The notes under the pieces are model-generated. The model worked only from the letters and a program-made list of their open reading frames with translations, was not told where the DNA came from and did not search any database. Below are positions 17,489 to 26,139 of a DNA stretch of 53,867 nucleotides, piece after piece. The stretch is from Komagataeibacter sp. FXV3 (GTDB taxonomy: Bacteria; Pseudomonadota; Alphaproteobacteria; Acetobacterales; Acetobacteraceae). The stretch is taken from positions 1 to 53,867 of the forward strand of contig NZ_VWPI01000058.1 in NCBI RefSeq assembly GCF_015155755.1, read 5' to 3'. The number at the start of each line of letters is the position of its first letter. Within the stretch, counting starts at the first letter, position 1. The position numbers and the translations under genes are program-made.

Positions 17489-18841
17489 TCAGTCCCGCGC
17501 GGGGCCGGGCTCACCAAACACGCGGCTGTAGGTATGGTCGATCTGGCGCAGGTGGGCATTGCTGTCCATGGCCGCGTCCAGCACTTCGGGCGGCACCCGG
17601 CCCGCGACCTCGGGGTCGGCGTCCAGGTTCTCGCGGAAGGTCCTTGCGCCCTTCTGGCCCAGCTTCGTCCATGTCTCCATGGCGTTGCGCTGGACGATGC
17701 GGTACGCATCCTCGCGCAGGATGCCCGCGCGCGCCAGCGCCAGCAGCACCTCGCCCGAATGCACCACCCCGCCCAGGCTGTCGATGTTGGCCTGCATCTG
17801 ATCGGGATAGACCACCAGCTTTTCCATCATGCCCGCAAGCCGCATCAGCGCGAAGTCGAGGCCAATCGTGCCATCGGGGCAGATGTTACGCTCGACCGAG
17901 GAATGGCTGATGTCACGTTCATGCCACAGCGCCACGTTCTCCAGCGCCGGGATGACGTGCGCGCGCACAAGGCGCGCCAGCCCCGTCAGGTTTTCCGACA
18001 GCACCGGGTTGCGCTTGTGCGGCATGGCGGACGAACCCTTCTGCCCCTTGTGGAAGAACTCCTCCGCCTCACGCACTTCCGAACGCTGCAGGTGGCGCAC
18101 TTCGGTCGCCAGACGCTCTATCCCGCTGGCGATCACCGCCAGCGCGCAGAAATACGCCGCATGCCGGTCGCGGGGGATCACCTGCGTGGACACGCCTTCG
18201 GGTTCCAGACCCAGCTTCACGGCCACGTATTCCTCAACGCGCGGGTCGATATGGGCATAGGTGCCCACCGCGCCGGAAATGGCGCAGACGGCGATTTCCG
18301 CACGCGCGCGGACCAGGCGTTCACGGTTGCGGGCGAATTCGGCATAATGCCCCGCGATCTTCAGGCCGAATGAAGTCGGCTCGGCATGGATTGCGTGGCT
18401 GCGGCCGATGGTCAGGGTATGCTTGTGTTCGAACGCCCGGCGCTTCAGCGCCGCCAGCACCGCGTCCAGATCGGCCAGCAGCAGGTCGGTCGCCTGCACC
18501 ATCTGCACCGACAGGCAGGTGTCCAGCACGTCGGACGATGTCATGCCCAGATGCACGAAGCGGCTGTCCGGCCCCACCTTTTCCGCCAGCCACGTCAGGA
18601 ACGCGATCACGTCGTGGCGGGTTTCGGCCTCGATTTCATCAATGCGGTCAAGGTCCGCCTGTGAAAAGGCGGCCATGGCGGCATCGCCCTTCGTGCGGAT
18701 GGTCTTTGCGGCCTCGGCCGGGATCGCGCCATATTCCGCCATGGCTTCACAGGCCAGGGCCTCGATCTCGAACCAGATTCGGTAACGGTTCTCTGGCGAC
18801 CAGATGGCGGCCATGACGGGGCGGGTATAGCGCGGTACCAT
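17489..18841 (-). CDS. purB: Adenylosuccinate lyase
   Basis: 450 residues from the ATG at 18841 (MVPRYTRPVMAAIW). Cleaves SAICAR to AICAR plus fumarate and adenylosuccinate to AMP plus fumarate. Visible: VHLGMTSSDVLDTCLSVQM with catalytic serine/threonine region, TIGRSHAIHAEPTSFGLK with catalytic His, and the fumarase-superfamily signature GSSAMPHKRNP. A longer start at 18862 exists but is not needed. Divergent from terC. Confidence 0.96.
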   Translation of the reverse strand: MVPRYTRPVMAAIWSPENRYRIWFEIEALACEAMAEYGAIPAEAAKTIRTKGDAAMAAFSQADLDRIDEIEAETRHDVIAFLTWLAEKVGPDSRFVHLGMTSSDVLDTCLSVQMVQATDLLLADLDAVLAALKRRAFEHKHTLTIGRSHAIHAEPTSFGLKIAGHYAEFARNRERLVRARAEIAVCAISGAVGTYAHIDPRVEEYVAVKLGLEPEGVSTQVIPRDRHAAYFCALAVIASGIERLATEVRHLQRSEVREAEEFFHKGQKGSSAMPHKRNPVLSENLTGLARLVRAHVIPALENVALWHERDISHSSVERNICPDGTIGLDFALMRLAGMMEKLVVYPDQMQANIDSLGGVVHSGEVLLALARAGILREDAYRIVQRNAMETWTKLGQKGARTFRENLDADPEVAGRVPPEVLDAAMDSNAHLRQIDHTYSRVFGEPGPARD

Positions 18842-18921
18842 GTTCTCGGGCTTCCTTTGCACAGATGGGCGATACGGGATCAGGCGGCCTTCCTAGCCAA
18901 TTCTGCCGCGTGCGTCTCCCT

Positions 18922-18941
18922 TATATTCACCTATATTCACC
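18922..18941. repeat. Tandem 10-nt duplication between purB and terC
   Basis: TATATTCACC is repeated twice head to tail in the 236-nt divergent region. It lies about 80 nt upstream of purB and 137 nt upstream of terC. It could be a paired operator or chance. No known regulator site is recognised. Confidence 0.4.
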
Positions 18942-19077
18942 TGTGATTCATAACGTGGCATATAACACGCGCCGGAACGGGTGTGTTTGCATGATGCGGG
19001 CGGCAAACGGCATAAAGCGATTGTGAAACCCCGCGCCATTCCCGCCGTGGCCCATTGTCCCAGGAACGTATCTGTCC

Positions 19078-19683
19078 ATGTCCGCCATTTTTTCCGCCTC
19101 CTCCCTGTACGCACTGGCGCAGGTTGTCCTGATTGACGTGACGCTGGCGGGGGACAACGCCATCGTGGTGGGGATGGCGGTGCGCAACCTGCCGCATTCC
19201 TCGCGCCGAATCGCCATCCTGTGCGGCGTGCTGGGGGCGGCGGTCATCCGCATCTGCCTGGCGCTGGTGGCGGTCAGGCTGCTGGCCATCATCGGGCTGA
19301 CGCTGGCGGGCGGGCTTCTGCTTTTGTGGGTATGCTGGCGCATGTACCGTGAAATGGGCGGCGACGCCCATGCCGAAGGGGATGCCCCCGCGCCTGCCTC
19401 GCTGCGCAACGCCATCATCCGCATCATCGTGGCCGACCTGTCCATGAGCCTTGATAACGTGCTGGCGGTGGCCGGTGCGGCGGGCGAGCACATGGGCGTG
19501 CTGGTGGCGGGGCTGGTCATATCGGTGGTGCTGATGGCGGTGGCGGCGTCGCTGATCGCGCGCCTGCTGGAACGCTATCGCTGGATTTCGTGGGTCGGGC
19601 TGCTGGTGGTGCTGGCGGTGGCGATCGAACTGATCGTCAAGGGCGGGGGCGAGGTCTGGACCCATGTGGGGAGCGGCGCATAA
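19078..19683 (+). CDS. TerC family membrane protein
   Basis: 201 residues with about six or seven transmembrane helices. The duplicated signature DVTLAGDNAIVVGMA near residue 20 and DLSMSLDNVLAVAGAAGEH near residue 120 identifies the TerC/YjbE family. Members export Mn2+ or load it onto secreted proteins, and some confer tellurite resistance. Starts the terC-slt-pgpA-pncC run. Its TAA stop overlaps the ATG of the next gene by one base. Confidence 0.9.
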   Translation: MSAIFSASSLYALAQVVLIDVTLAGDNAIVVGMAVRNLPHSSRRIAILCGVLGAAVIRICLALVAVRLLAIIGLTLAGGLLLLWVCWRMYREMGGDAHAEGDAPAPASLRNAIIRIIVADLSMSLDNVLAVAGAAGEHMGVLVAGLVISVVLMAVAASLIARLLERYRWISWVGLLVVLAVAIELIVKGGGEVWTHVGSGA

Positions 19684-21653
19684 TGCCGCGCCGGGGCCGC
19701 CCCGGTCGCGTTGCGGCATGGGGCGTTGCGGCGGGACTGGCGCTGCTGGCCACGACCCCGCTGCATGCGGCCCCTGCCGCACCGCAGGGCAACTGGCCCA
19801 CGCCTGGACAGGCCGCGACCGGCAATGCCGATGATGACCCCGTCGCCGCCAAGCTGCTGGTTTACCTGCGCCTGCTGTCGGTCGGCGGCACGGCGGAGGA
19901 ATACGCCACTTTCCTGAACGAAAACCCTTCATGGCCACAGCGTGCGCTACTGCTGGCGCGTTTCCAGCAGAAGCTGGCGGCCGAACCCGATGATACGGTG
20001 GCCGGCGCGTTATGCGACCGCCAGCAGTTGACGGACGTGCATGCGCTGGTGCGCTGTGCGCACGCAACGCCCCGCCCGGCCGCACTGGACAGCTGGGCGC
20101 GGGTTGCGTGGGTCAACCGCGCCGATACGCAGCCTGATGCGCAGGCCATGCTGTCCACCTTCGGCCCCGTGCTGACGCCACAGGACCACTGGCTGCGTTT
20201 CGACCGGCAGGAACGCGCGGGCAGGATTGACGCGGCAACGAAGCAGGTCGTCATGCTGGACACCATCCAGCAGCCCGTCGCCCGCGCCCGCCTGGCCTTC
20301 CGCCGCAATGACCCGGATGCCGAGGACACGCTGGCCACCCTGCCGCCCGAACAGCAGGCCGATGGCGCGCTGGTACTGGACCGCCTGCGCTGGCTGCACC
20401 ATGCGCAGCGGCTGGATGAGGCCCTGGCCCTGTGGCACGAACGCGGGGTGGAAACCGAAAAACAGCAGACCCCGGCGGTTGCCGCGGTTTTCTGGCGCGA
20501 ACGCGACGCGATGGCGCGCGACCTGCTGCTGGCCCACCGCACGGATGATGCGCTGTTCATGGCCGATGACAGCGCCGATACCGGGTCGGCCACCCGGTAC
20601 GACGCCCTGTTCCTGACCGGGTGGATCCGGCTGGAATACCTGCATGATGCCGACCATGCGCTGGCGGATTTCACGCCACTGGCGCAGGCCGTGCCCGTCA
20701 TTACCCGCAGTCGCGGGCTGTACTGGGCCGGGCGCGCGCTCTGGGCGCAGGGACGGCACGGCGCGGCAAGGGCGCAGTGGCAGCAGGCGGCGGCCCTGGC
20801 CAACACGTTTTATGGGCAGATGGCCATTGAACGGCTGGCGGGCGACAGCATGAACCAGCTGATCGTGCCCGATCAGGCGGGGCGGCAGATCCGCGGCTAT
20901 CTGCTGCGCGAACGCGAACCCGCGCCCAGTGTGGCCGATTCCGTGCATTTCGACACAAGTGACCTGGCCCGCGCGGCCGAAATACTGGTGGCGTGGGGCG
21001 ACCGGCACCATGCCCGTGACTTCATCCTGGCCCTTGATGCGCAGGATACCGGCCCGATGAAGCATGTGCTGGCCGCGCGCATGGCCACCCGACTGGGCAT
21101 TCCCGATGCCGCCGTGATGGTGGCGCGCCTGGCGGGCAAGGACGGGCTGACGCTGGTCCATGAAGGCTGGCCGCGTGCCTATGCCCCGCCCACGTCCACC
21201 CTGCCCGCCGATGTGGAACTGGCGGTGGCGCGGCAGGAAAGCGGGTTTGACGCGGGCGTGGTCAGCCCCGCCCACGCGGTGGGACTGATGCAGCTGCTGG
21301 TCCCCACCGCGCGTGAGGTGGCGCGCAAGGCCGGGCTGAACGTGAATGTCAGCGCGGCCAGCCTGACCGACCCGCAGCTGAACATGCGGCTGGGGGCGGC
21401 GTTCCTGGCGGATATCGCGCAGCGTATGGGTGGCGCCGTGCCCTATGTGGCCGCCGCCTACAATGCGGGGCCGCACCGCACGGATACCTGGCTCATGACA
21501 CTGGGCAACCCCGCGCGTGACACGCCCCAGCCGGACGCCATGCTGGACTGGATCGAGAGCATCCCCTTCGGGGAGACGCGCAACTACGTTGAACGGGTGG
21601 AGGAAAACATGGCCATTTACCAGGCAACCGATCCGGCGCTGGGCCACGGCTGA
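19683..21653 (+). CDS. slt: Soluble lytic murein transglycosylase
   Basis: 656 residues from the ATG at 19683, which shares a base with the terC stop. The N-terminal signal peptide (AAWGVAAGLALLATTPLHA) is followed by a long alpha-helical superhelical domain to about residue 490 and a C-terminal SLT domain: ARQESGFDAGVVSPAHAVGL with catalytic Glu at about 519, then VAAAYNAGPHRTDTW and FGETRNYVERV. Cleaves the glycan strands of peptidoglycan with 1,6-anhydro product formation in the periplasm. Coupled to pgpA by TGATG. Confidence 0.93.
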   Translation: MPRRGRPGRVAAWGVAAGLALLATTPLHAAPAAPQGNWPTPGQAATGNADDDPVAAKLLVYLRLLSVGGTAEEYATFLNENPSWPQRALLLARFQQKLAAEPDDTVAGALCDRQQLTDVHALVRCAHATPRPAALDSWARVAWVNRADTQPDAQAMLSTFGPVLTPQDHWLRFDRQERAGRIDAATKQVVMLDTIQQPVARARLAFRRNDPDAEDTLATLPPEQQADGALVLDRLRWLHHAQRLDEALALWHERGVETEKQQTPAVAAVFWRERDAMARDLLLAHRTDDALFMADDSADTGSATRYDALFLTGWIRLEYLHDADHALADFTPLAQAVPVITRSRGLYWAGRALWAQGRHGAARAQWQQAAALANTFYGQMAIERLAGDSMNQLIVPDQAGRQIRGYLLREREPAPSVADSVHFDTSDLARAAEILVAWGDRHHARDFILALDAQDTGPMKHVLAARMATRLGIPDAAVMVARLAGKDGLTLVHEGWPRAYAPPTSTLPADVELAVARQESGFDAGVVSPAHAVGLMQLLVPTAREVARKAGLNVNVSAASLTDPQLNMRLGAAFLADIAQRMGGAVPYVAAAYNAGPHRTDTWLMTLGNPARDTPQPDAMLDWIESIPFGETRNYVERVEENMAIYQATDPALGHG

Positions 21654-22117
21654 TGGCGCGCCCCCTGTCCCACCTGATCGCAAGTTTTGGCGGCACGGGG
21701 TTCGCCCCGCGCGCGCCGGGCACCGTGGGGTCGCTGGCGGCCCTGATCGTGGGGGTGCCGCTGCTGGGCCACTGGATCTGGATGGCGCTGGCGGTGCTGG
21801 TGTGCACGGCGGTGGGATATCGCGCCACGCAGCTTGCCTCCAACGGGAAGGATCACGGCTGGATCGTGATTGATGAGGTCGCGGGCATGTGGCTGGCCAT
21901 GTTCCCGCTCGCCCCCCTGCGCCTGTCCGCCCTGCGGTGGGCGGACGGGCTGTGGCTGCTGCTGGCGTTTGCCCTGTTCCGCCTGTTTGACATTACCAAG
22001 CCCGGCCCGGTGGGCTGGTTCGACCGCAGGCATGACGCCATGGGCATCATGGGGGACGATATCGTGGCGGGAATCATGGCAGGCATCATCCTGACAGGCA
22101 TCCGTTTCCTGGCGTGA
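21653..22117 (+). CDS. pgpA: Phosphatidylglycerophosphatase A
   Basis: 154 residues. Integral membrane phosphatase that makes phosphatidylglycerol from phosphatidylglycerophosphate. Visible family motifs: SFGGTGFAPRAPGTVGSLAA at the N-terminus, IDEVAGMWLAM near residue 75 and RLFDITKPGPVGWFDRR with GIMGDDIVAG near the C-terminus. Coupled to slt through TGATG. Phosphatidylglycerol is the substrate of the cardiolipin synthase at 9.2-10.6 kb. Confidence 0.94.
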   Translation: MARPLSHLIASFGGTGFAPRAPGTVGSLAALIVGVPLLGHWIWMALAVLVCTAVGYRATQLASNGKDHGWIVIDEVAGMWLAMFPLAPLRLSALRWADGLWLLLAFALFRLFDITKPGPVGWFDRRHDAMGIMGDDIVAGIMAGIILTGIRFLA

Positions 22118-22148
22118 TGCGTTAGGACGGGAAAGGAGACCATACCGG

Positions 22149-22652
22149 ATGTTACCTGATACATTCCTTGCCCACATGCCCGACGCGCTGGCCCGCTTCC
22201 GTTCGGCGGGATGCCGGGTCGTCACGGCGGAAAGCTGCACCGGCGGCCTGCTGGCGGCCGCCCTGACCGAGGCCGCCGGGTCGTCGGATGTGGTGTGCGG
22301 CGGATTTGTCACCTATTCCAACAGCATGAAGGCCCATGCGCTGGGCGTGCCCGCAAAGCTGCTGGAACAGTACGGCGCGGTCAGCCGCGAAGTCGCGGCC
22401 GCCATGGCGCAGGGCGCGCTGGCCCATGCGCCGGACGCCAACCTGTCCGTCGCCATTACCGGCATTGCCGGTCCCGGCGGGGCGACAGTGGGCAAGCCGG
22501 TGGGACTGGTCTGGTTTGCCGTGGCCACCAATGGCACGGTGGATACGGTGTCCCATCTTTTCGCGGGGGAACGGTGGGATGTGCGCACGCAGGCCGTGCG
22601 CACGGCGCTGGCCCTGCTGCTGGACCATGCGGGGCGGCTGTCGGCGGAATAG
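22149..22652 (+). CDS. pncC: CinA C-terminal domain protein (NMN amidohydrolase)
   Basis: 167 residues, stand-alone CinA C-terminal domain. Motifs: VVTAESCTGGLLAAALTEAA with the catalytic Ser, GGFVTYSNSMKAHALGVP, and the conserved AITGIAGPGGATVGKPVGLV. Deamidates nicotinamide mononucleotide to NaMN in NAD recycling. 31 nt after pgpA, with a GGAAAGGAG ribosome site upstream. Ends 18 nt from the convergent neighbour. Confidence 0.93.
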   Translation: MLPDTFLAHMPDALARFRSAGCRVVTAESCTGGLLAAALTEAAGSSDVVCGGFVTYSNSMKAHALGVPAKLLEQYGAVSREVAAAMAQGALAHAPDANLSVAITGIAGPGGATVGKPVGLVWFAVATNGTVDTVSHLFAGERWDVRTQAVRTALALLLDHAGRLSAE

Positions 22653-22670
22653 CCGCTGCTTCAGAAAGCG

Positions 22671-22961
22671 TTAGTATCCGGCAACCGTGCTGCCCGTTTC
22701 AGGCACGCGGATGACCGGTGCGGTCTGGCCCGTGCCCTCGGCCTGCACCGGGTGGCCGGAGCTGGCGACGGGAGCGGCAGGCGCGGTCTTGAGTGACGCA
22801 CGGGCCTTCTGCAGGCTCTGGTCATTCAGGTCGGCGGTTTCCGCATCACTGGCGGCAACGGATTCCCGGCTGGCGTGATGGGACGACGCGGGCGCTGCAG
22901 ACGCAGGCTGCGCCATGCACAGCAGCACGCCCCCTGCCATGGCGGTCATAATGATTTTCAT
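22671..22961 (-). CDS. Small exported Ala/Ser/Pro-rich protein
   Basis: 96 residues. Signal peptide MKIIMTAMAGGVLLCMAQPA then SAAPASS. The mature part is low-complexity, rich in Ala, Ser, Pro, Thr and Val, with a short helical stretch (DAETADLNDQSLQKARASLK) and a C-terminus ending TVAGY. No domain recognised. Probably periplasmic or surface associated. It follows the coq10-lipA genes' promoter-distal end on the same strand after 39 nt. Confidence 0.6.
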   Translation of the reverse strand: MKIIMTAMAGGVLLCMAQPASAAPASSHHASRESVAASDAETADLNDQSLQKARASLKTAPAAPVASSGHPVQAEGTGQTAPVIRVPETGSTVAGY

Positions 22962-23000
22962 GATGGGTATTTCCCTGTCCGGTTTTACGTAAGGGGGATG

Positions 23001-23489
23001 TCAGGCGTTCCCGGCCTTGGCCGGGCCAACGGGTTGCGCAGGTGCCGCAACGGCGGGCGGCGGCCCGTAGATGTCACGCGCCCGACGGATGAAGGCCGAA
23101 ACCATAAGCCGCACCGCTTCGTTGAACACCACGCCGATCGCCGCCTGCAGCAGGCGGGAGCGGAATTCGAAATCCACGAAGAAATCAACCAGGCAGCCAC
23201 GCGGTTCCGGGGTGAAGGTCCACACGTTGTTCAGGTAACGGAACGGTCCCTTTTCATAACTGACGCGGATGGTGCCGGGCGCTTCCAGCAGGACACGACT
23301 GGTGAACGTCTCCCGGAAGGGACCAAAGCCAATGGTCAGGTCAGCCACCAGTTCATCCGCCGTGCGGGTACGCACGCGCGCACTGGTGCACCACGGCAGG
23401 AACTGGGGGTATTTCCCGACGTCGGCCACCAGGTCAAAAAGCTGGCTGGGGGTATAGGCGATAAGCCGACGTTCGGCATGGGTGGGCAT
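23001..23489 (-). CDS. COQ10/RatA-like START-domain protein (ubiquinone binding)
   Basis: 162 residues from the ATG at 23489. Polyketide cyclase/START fold as in COQ10 and RatA: YTPSQLFDLVADVGKYPQFL then PWC near the N-terminus, SYEKGPFRYLNNVWTF in the middle and DFEFRSRLLQAAIGVVFNEA near the C-terminus. Alphaproteobacterial members are taken to be coenzyme Q-binding proteins that help respiratory quinone use, although E. coli RatA was described as a toxin. The ATG overlaps the lipA stop (TGATG), so it is translated with lipA. Confidence 0.87.
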   Translation of the reverse strand: MPTHAERRLIAYTPSQLFDLVADVGKYPQFLPWCTSARVRTRTADELVADLTIGFGPFRETFTSRVLLEAPGTIRVSYEKGPFRYLNNVWTFTPEPRGCLVDFFVDFEFRSRLLQAAIGVVFNEAVRLMVSAFIRRARDIYGPPPAVAAPAQPVGPAKAGNA

Positions 23490-24481
23490 CACTTCATCTC
23501 CGTTGCGCCACGTTCTGTCCGCAGGCGTTGTTCACGTGCGGCGCGCAATTCCGCAAAATCAGAATCCGCATGGTACGACGACCGTGTCAGTGGCGAGGAA
23601 CTGACCTGCAGGAACCCCTTTACACGGGCCATGCCTGCATAATCGGCGAATTCATCGGGCGTTACGAACCGGGCCACCGCAGCATGCTTCACTGTTGGTT
23701 GGAGATATTGTCCCAGGGTGATGAAATCAACGTCCGCAATCCGCAGGTCATCCATGACCTGAAGTATTTCGGCCCGTTCTTCCCCCAGCCCCAGCATCAG
23801 CCCCGATTTGGTGAAGATGGACGGGTCCAGCCGCTTCACGTCATCCAGCAGGCGCATCGACTGGTAATACCGCGCGCCGGGCCGGATGGTGGGATACAGC
23901 CGGGGCACGGTCTCCAGGTTATGGTTGAATACATCAGGCCGCGCGGCCACCACCACCTCCAGGCTGCCGGGCTTGCGCAGGAAGTCGGGGGTCAGGATTT
24001 CAATGGTGGTATCCGGGGCGGCCGCGCGTATGGCCGCGATCACGCGCGCGAAGTGATGCGCGCCACCATCGGGCAGGTCGTCACGGTCCACCGATGTTAT
24101 GACAACGTGCCGCAGGCCCAGCTTCGCCACCGCATCGGCCACGCGCTGCGGTTCATCCGCGTCCAGCGCATGCGGCAGGCCCGTGGTGACATTGCAGAAC
24201 GCGCACGCACGGGTGCAGATTTCGCCCATGATCATCATGGTGGCGTGGCGCTGGGACCAGCATTCACCGATATTGGGGCAGGCTGCTTCCTCGCACACCG
24301 TGACCAGCTTGTTGTCGCGCATGAGCTTGCGCGTCTCGTGATAGGTCGGGTGGTTGGGCGCGCGCACGCGGATCCATTCGGGCTTGCGCGCGATGGGGTT
24401 GTCGGGCCGGTGTGCCTTTTCCGGGTGCCGCTGTGCGGCCTCCCCTTTCTTCCGGTGATCGATCATCAAACGCACGGACAT
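23489..24481 (-). CDS. lipA: Lipoyl synthase
   Basis: 330 residues from the ATG at 24481. Radical SAM enzyme inserting two sulfurs into octanoyl groups. The auxiliary cluster motif is [12 protein letters not shown] and the radical SAM motif is CTRACAFC (here after MIMGEI). Later landmarks include [19 protein letters not shown] and the RSSYHA C-terminal serine motif. The product is the lipoyl group used by PdhB and PdhC encoded next door. A still shorter start at MIDHRKK is possible. An element copy separates it from lpd. Confidence 0.96.
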   Translation of the reverse strand: MSVRLMIDHRKKGEAAQRHPEKAHRPDNPIARKPEWIRVRAPNHPTYHETRKLMRDNKLVTVCEEAACPNIGECWSQRHATMMIMGEICTRACAFCNVTTGLPHALDADEPQRVADAVAKLGLRHVVITSVDRDDLPDGGAHHFARVIAAIRAAAPDTTIEILTPDFLRKPGSLEVVVAARPDVFNHNLETVPRLYPTIRPGARYYQSMRLLDDVKRLDPSIFTKSGLMLGLGEERAEILQVMDDLRIADVDFITLGQYLQPTVKHAAVARFVTPDEFADYAGMARVKGFLQVSSSPLTRSSYHADSDFAELRAAREQRLRTERGATEMK

Positions 24482-24620
24482 GACGCAAAAATTCCCGTAA
24501 ACAGGCAGATAACCAGAAGTGTAACGCCTGCCCCACCACGTCAAGCGTTCTTGCCACCTTCGCCCCGGCCGGGGATCACAACCGCACGATCAGCCCGGCC
24601 ATCCCCTGCGTTTCAGACAA

Positions 24621-24714
24621 CAGAAAGTTTCTGGTGAAGCTTCTTGCAAAAAGCTTCAGGGAACGCCGCCTTTTTGAAAAAAGGCGGCGCCCAAAAAAAA
24701 TTCCCCTTTTTTAT
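24621..24714 (-). repeat. 3'-end two-palindrome element, copy 4
   Basis: Contains GTGAAGCTTCTTGCAAAAAG, then GCCGCCTTTTTG with AAAAAAGGCGGC, then AAAAAAAATTCCCCTTTTTT close to the lpd stop at 24718. Gap to the stop codon is 3 nt. Polarity relative to lpd is the same as in the other copies. Confidence 0.85.
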
Positions 24715-24717
24715 CAA

Positions 24718-26127
24718 TCAGATATGCAGTGCCCCGTCATAGGCCGCCAGCACCGCTTCGTGCATGGTTTCCGATATGGTGGGATGCGGGAAGATGGTTT
24801 CCTTCAGTTCCGCGTCCGTCAGTTCCCCGGTGCGGGCAATGACGTAACCCTGGATCATCTCGGTCACTTCGGCACCGACCATGTGGGCGCCCAGCAATTC
24901 ACCGGTGGCGTCGTCAAATATGGTCTTGACCATGCCCTCCGGCTCCCCCATCGCAATCGCCTTGCCATTGCCGATGAAGGGGAAGCGCCCGATACGCAGC
25001 TTATGACCCGCAGCCTTCGCCTTTTCCTCTGTCATGCCAACCGATGCCACCTGCGGGCGGCAATAGGTGCAGCCGGGAATGTTCAGCGGGTGGATCGGGT
25101 GGACGGTGCGGCCCGCGATCTGTTCGGCCACCATCACGCCTTCATGGCTGGCCTTGTGCGCAAGCCACGGGGCGCCGGCGATGTCGCCAATGGCATACAC
25201 CCCCTTTTCCCCCGTGCGGCAATAGGGATCGACCTTGATATGGGTGCGGTCCACTTCGATCCCGGTGCCCTCCAGGCCGATATTCTCGACATTGCCGACA
25301 ATGCCGACCGCCGAGATCACGCGTTCCACCATGACCTGCTGCACCTTGCCGCCCACGGTCACGTCAATGGTGACGGCATTGTCGCCCTTGCGGATCGCGC
25401 CCAGCTTCGCCCCGGTCAGGATCTTCATCCCCTGCTTTTCCAGCGCCTTGCGGGCAAAGGCGCTGATTTCCGCATCTTCCACCGGCAGGATGCGGTCGGC
25501 GACTTCCACAATCGTCACCTCCGCGCCCATGTTGCGGTAGAAGGAGGCAAATTCGACCCCGATCGCCCCTGACCCGATCACCAGCAGGCTGCGCGGCAGT
25601 TCCCCGGGCACCATCGCCTCACGATAGGACCAGACCAGCTTGCCATCGGGTTCCAGACCCGGCAGCACGCGGGCACGCGCGCCCGTGGCCACGACCACGT
25701 TGGGCGCGGTCAGGGTGGCGGTTTCCTTCCCATCCACGCTGACCGATACCTTGCGCTGTCCGCCCGCAGTACCCGCCAGCCTGCCAAAGCCGTTGATGAC
25801 CGTGACCTTGTGCTTTTTCAGCAGGTGCGCGACACCGGCGGAAAGCTGGGCCGCGACATTGCGTGACCGCTTGATGACCCTGGCGAAGTCAAAGCGCACA
25901 TTGTCCGCCGCAAACCCGAATTCGCCAAGGTTGTGCAGCAGGTGGTTGATTTCGGACGCGCGCAGCAGCGCCTTGGTCGGGATACAGCCCCAGTTGAGGC
26001 AGATGCCCCCAAGCTGGGCGGCCTCGACCACCGCGACCTTCAGCCCAAGCTGGCCCGCGCGGATGGCCGCGACATAACCGCCCGGCCCGCCGCCGATGAT
26101 AATGACATCAAATTGCGTGGTGCTCAT
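24718..26127 (-). CDS. lpdA: Dihydrolipoyl dehydrogenase (PDH E3)
   Basis: 469 residues. FAD-dependent disulfide oxidoreductase that reoxidises dihydrolipoyl groups with NAD+. N-terminal FAD motif DVIIIGGGPGGYVAAIRAGQ; redox cysteines C43 and C48 in GGICLNWGCIPTKALL; NAD motif SLLVIGSGAIGVEFASFY; C-terminal base in FPHPTISETMHEAV. Last gene of pdhA-pdhB-pdhC-lpd, 12 nt after pdhC. Confidence 0.96.
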   Translation of the reverse strand: MSTTQFDVIIIGGGPGGYVAAIRAGQLGLKVAVVEAAQLGGICLNWGCIPTKALLRASEINHLLHNLGEFGFAADNVRFDFARVIKRSRNVAAQLSAGVAHLLKKHKVTVINGFGRLAGTAGGQRKVSVSVDGKETATLTAPNVVVATGARARVLPGLEPDGKLVWSYREAMVPGELPRSLLVIGSGAIGVEFASFYRNMGAEVTIVEVADRILPVEDAEISAFARKALEKQGMKILTGAKLGAIRKGDNAVTIDVTVGGKVQQVMVERVISAVGIVGNVENIGLEGTGIEVDRTHIKVDPYCRTGEKGVYAIGDIAGAPWLAHKASHEGVMVAEQIAGRTVHPIHPLNIPGCTYCRPQVASVGMTEEKAKAAGHKLRIGRFPFIGNGKAIAMGEPEGMVKTIFDDATGELLGAHMVGAEVTEMIQGYVIARTGELTDAELKETIFPHPTISETMHEAVLAAYDGALHI

Positions 26128-26139
26128 CAGACCGTTTCC

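Noticed and set aside
18842-19077. Possible Mn2+ (yybP-ykoY) riboswitch ahead of terC
   Set aside because: Looked for the conserved GGGGAGTAG-type core and paired helices and did not find them.
20010-21683. 557-codon minus-strand frame
   Set aside because: Antisense shadow of slt; composition is His/Gln/Arg rich and no motif is visible, whereas the plus-strand frame carries a signal peptide and an SLT domain.
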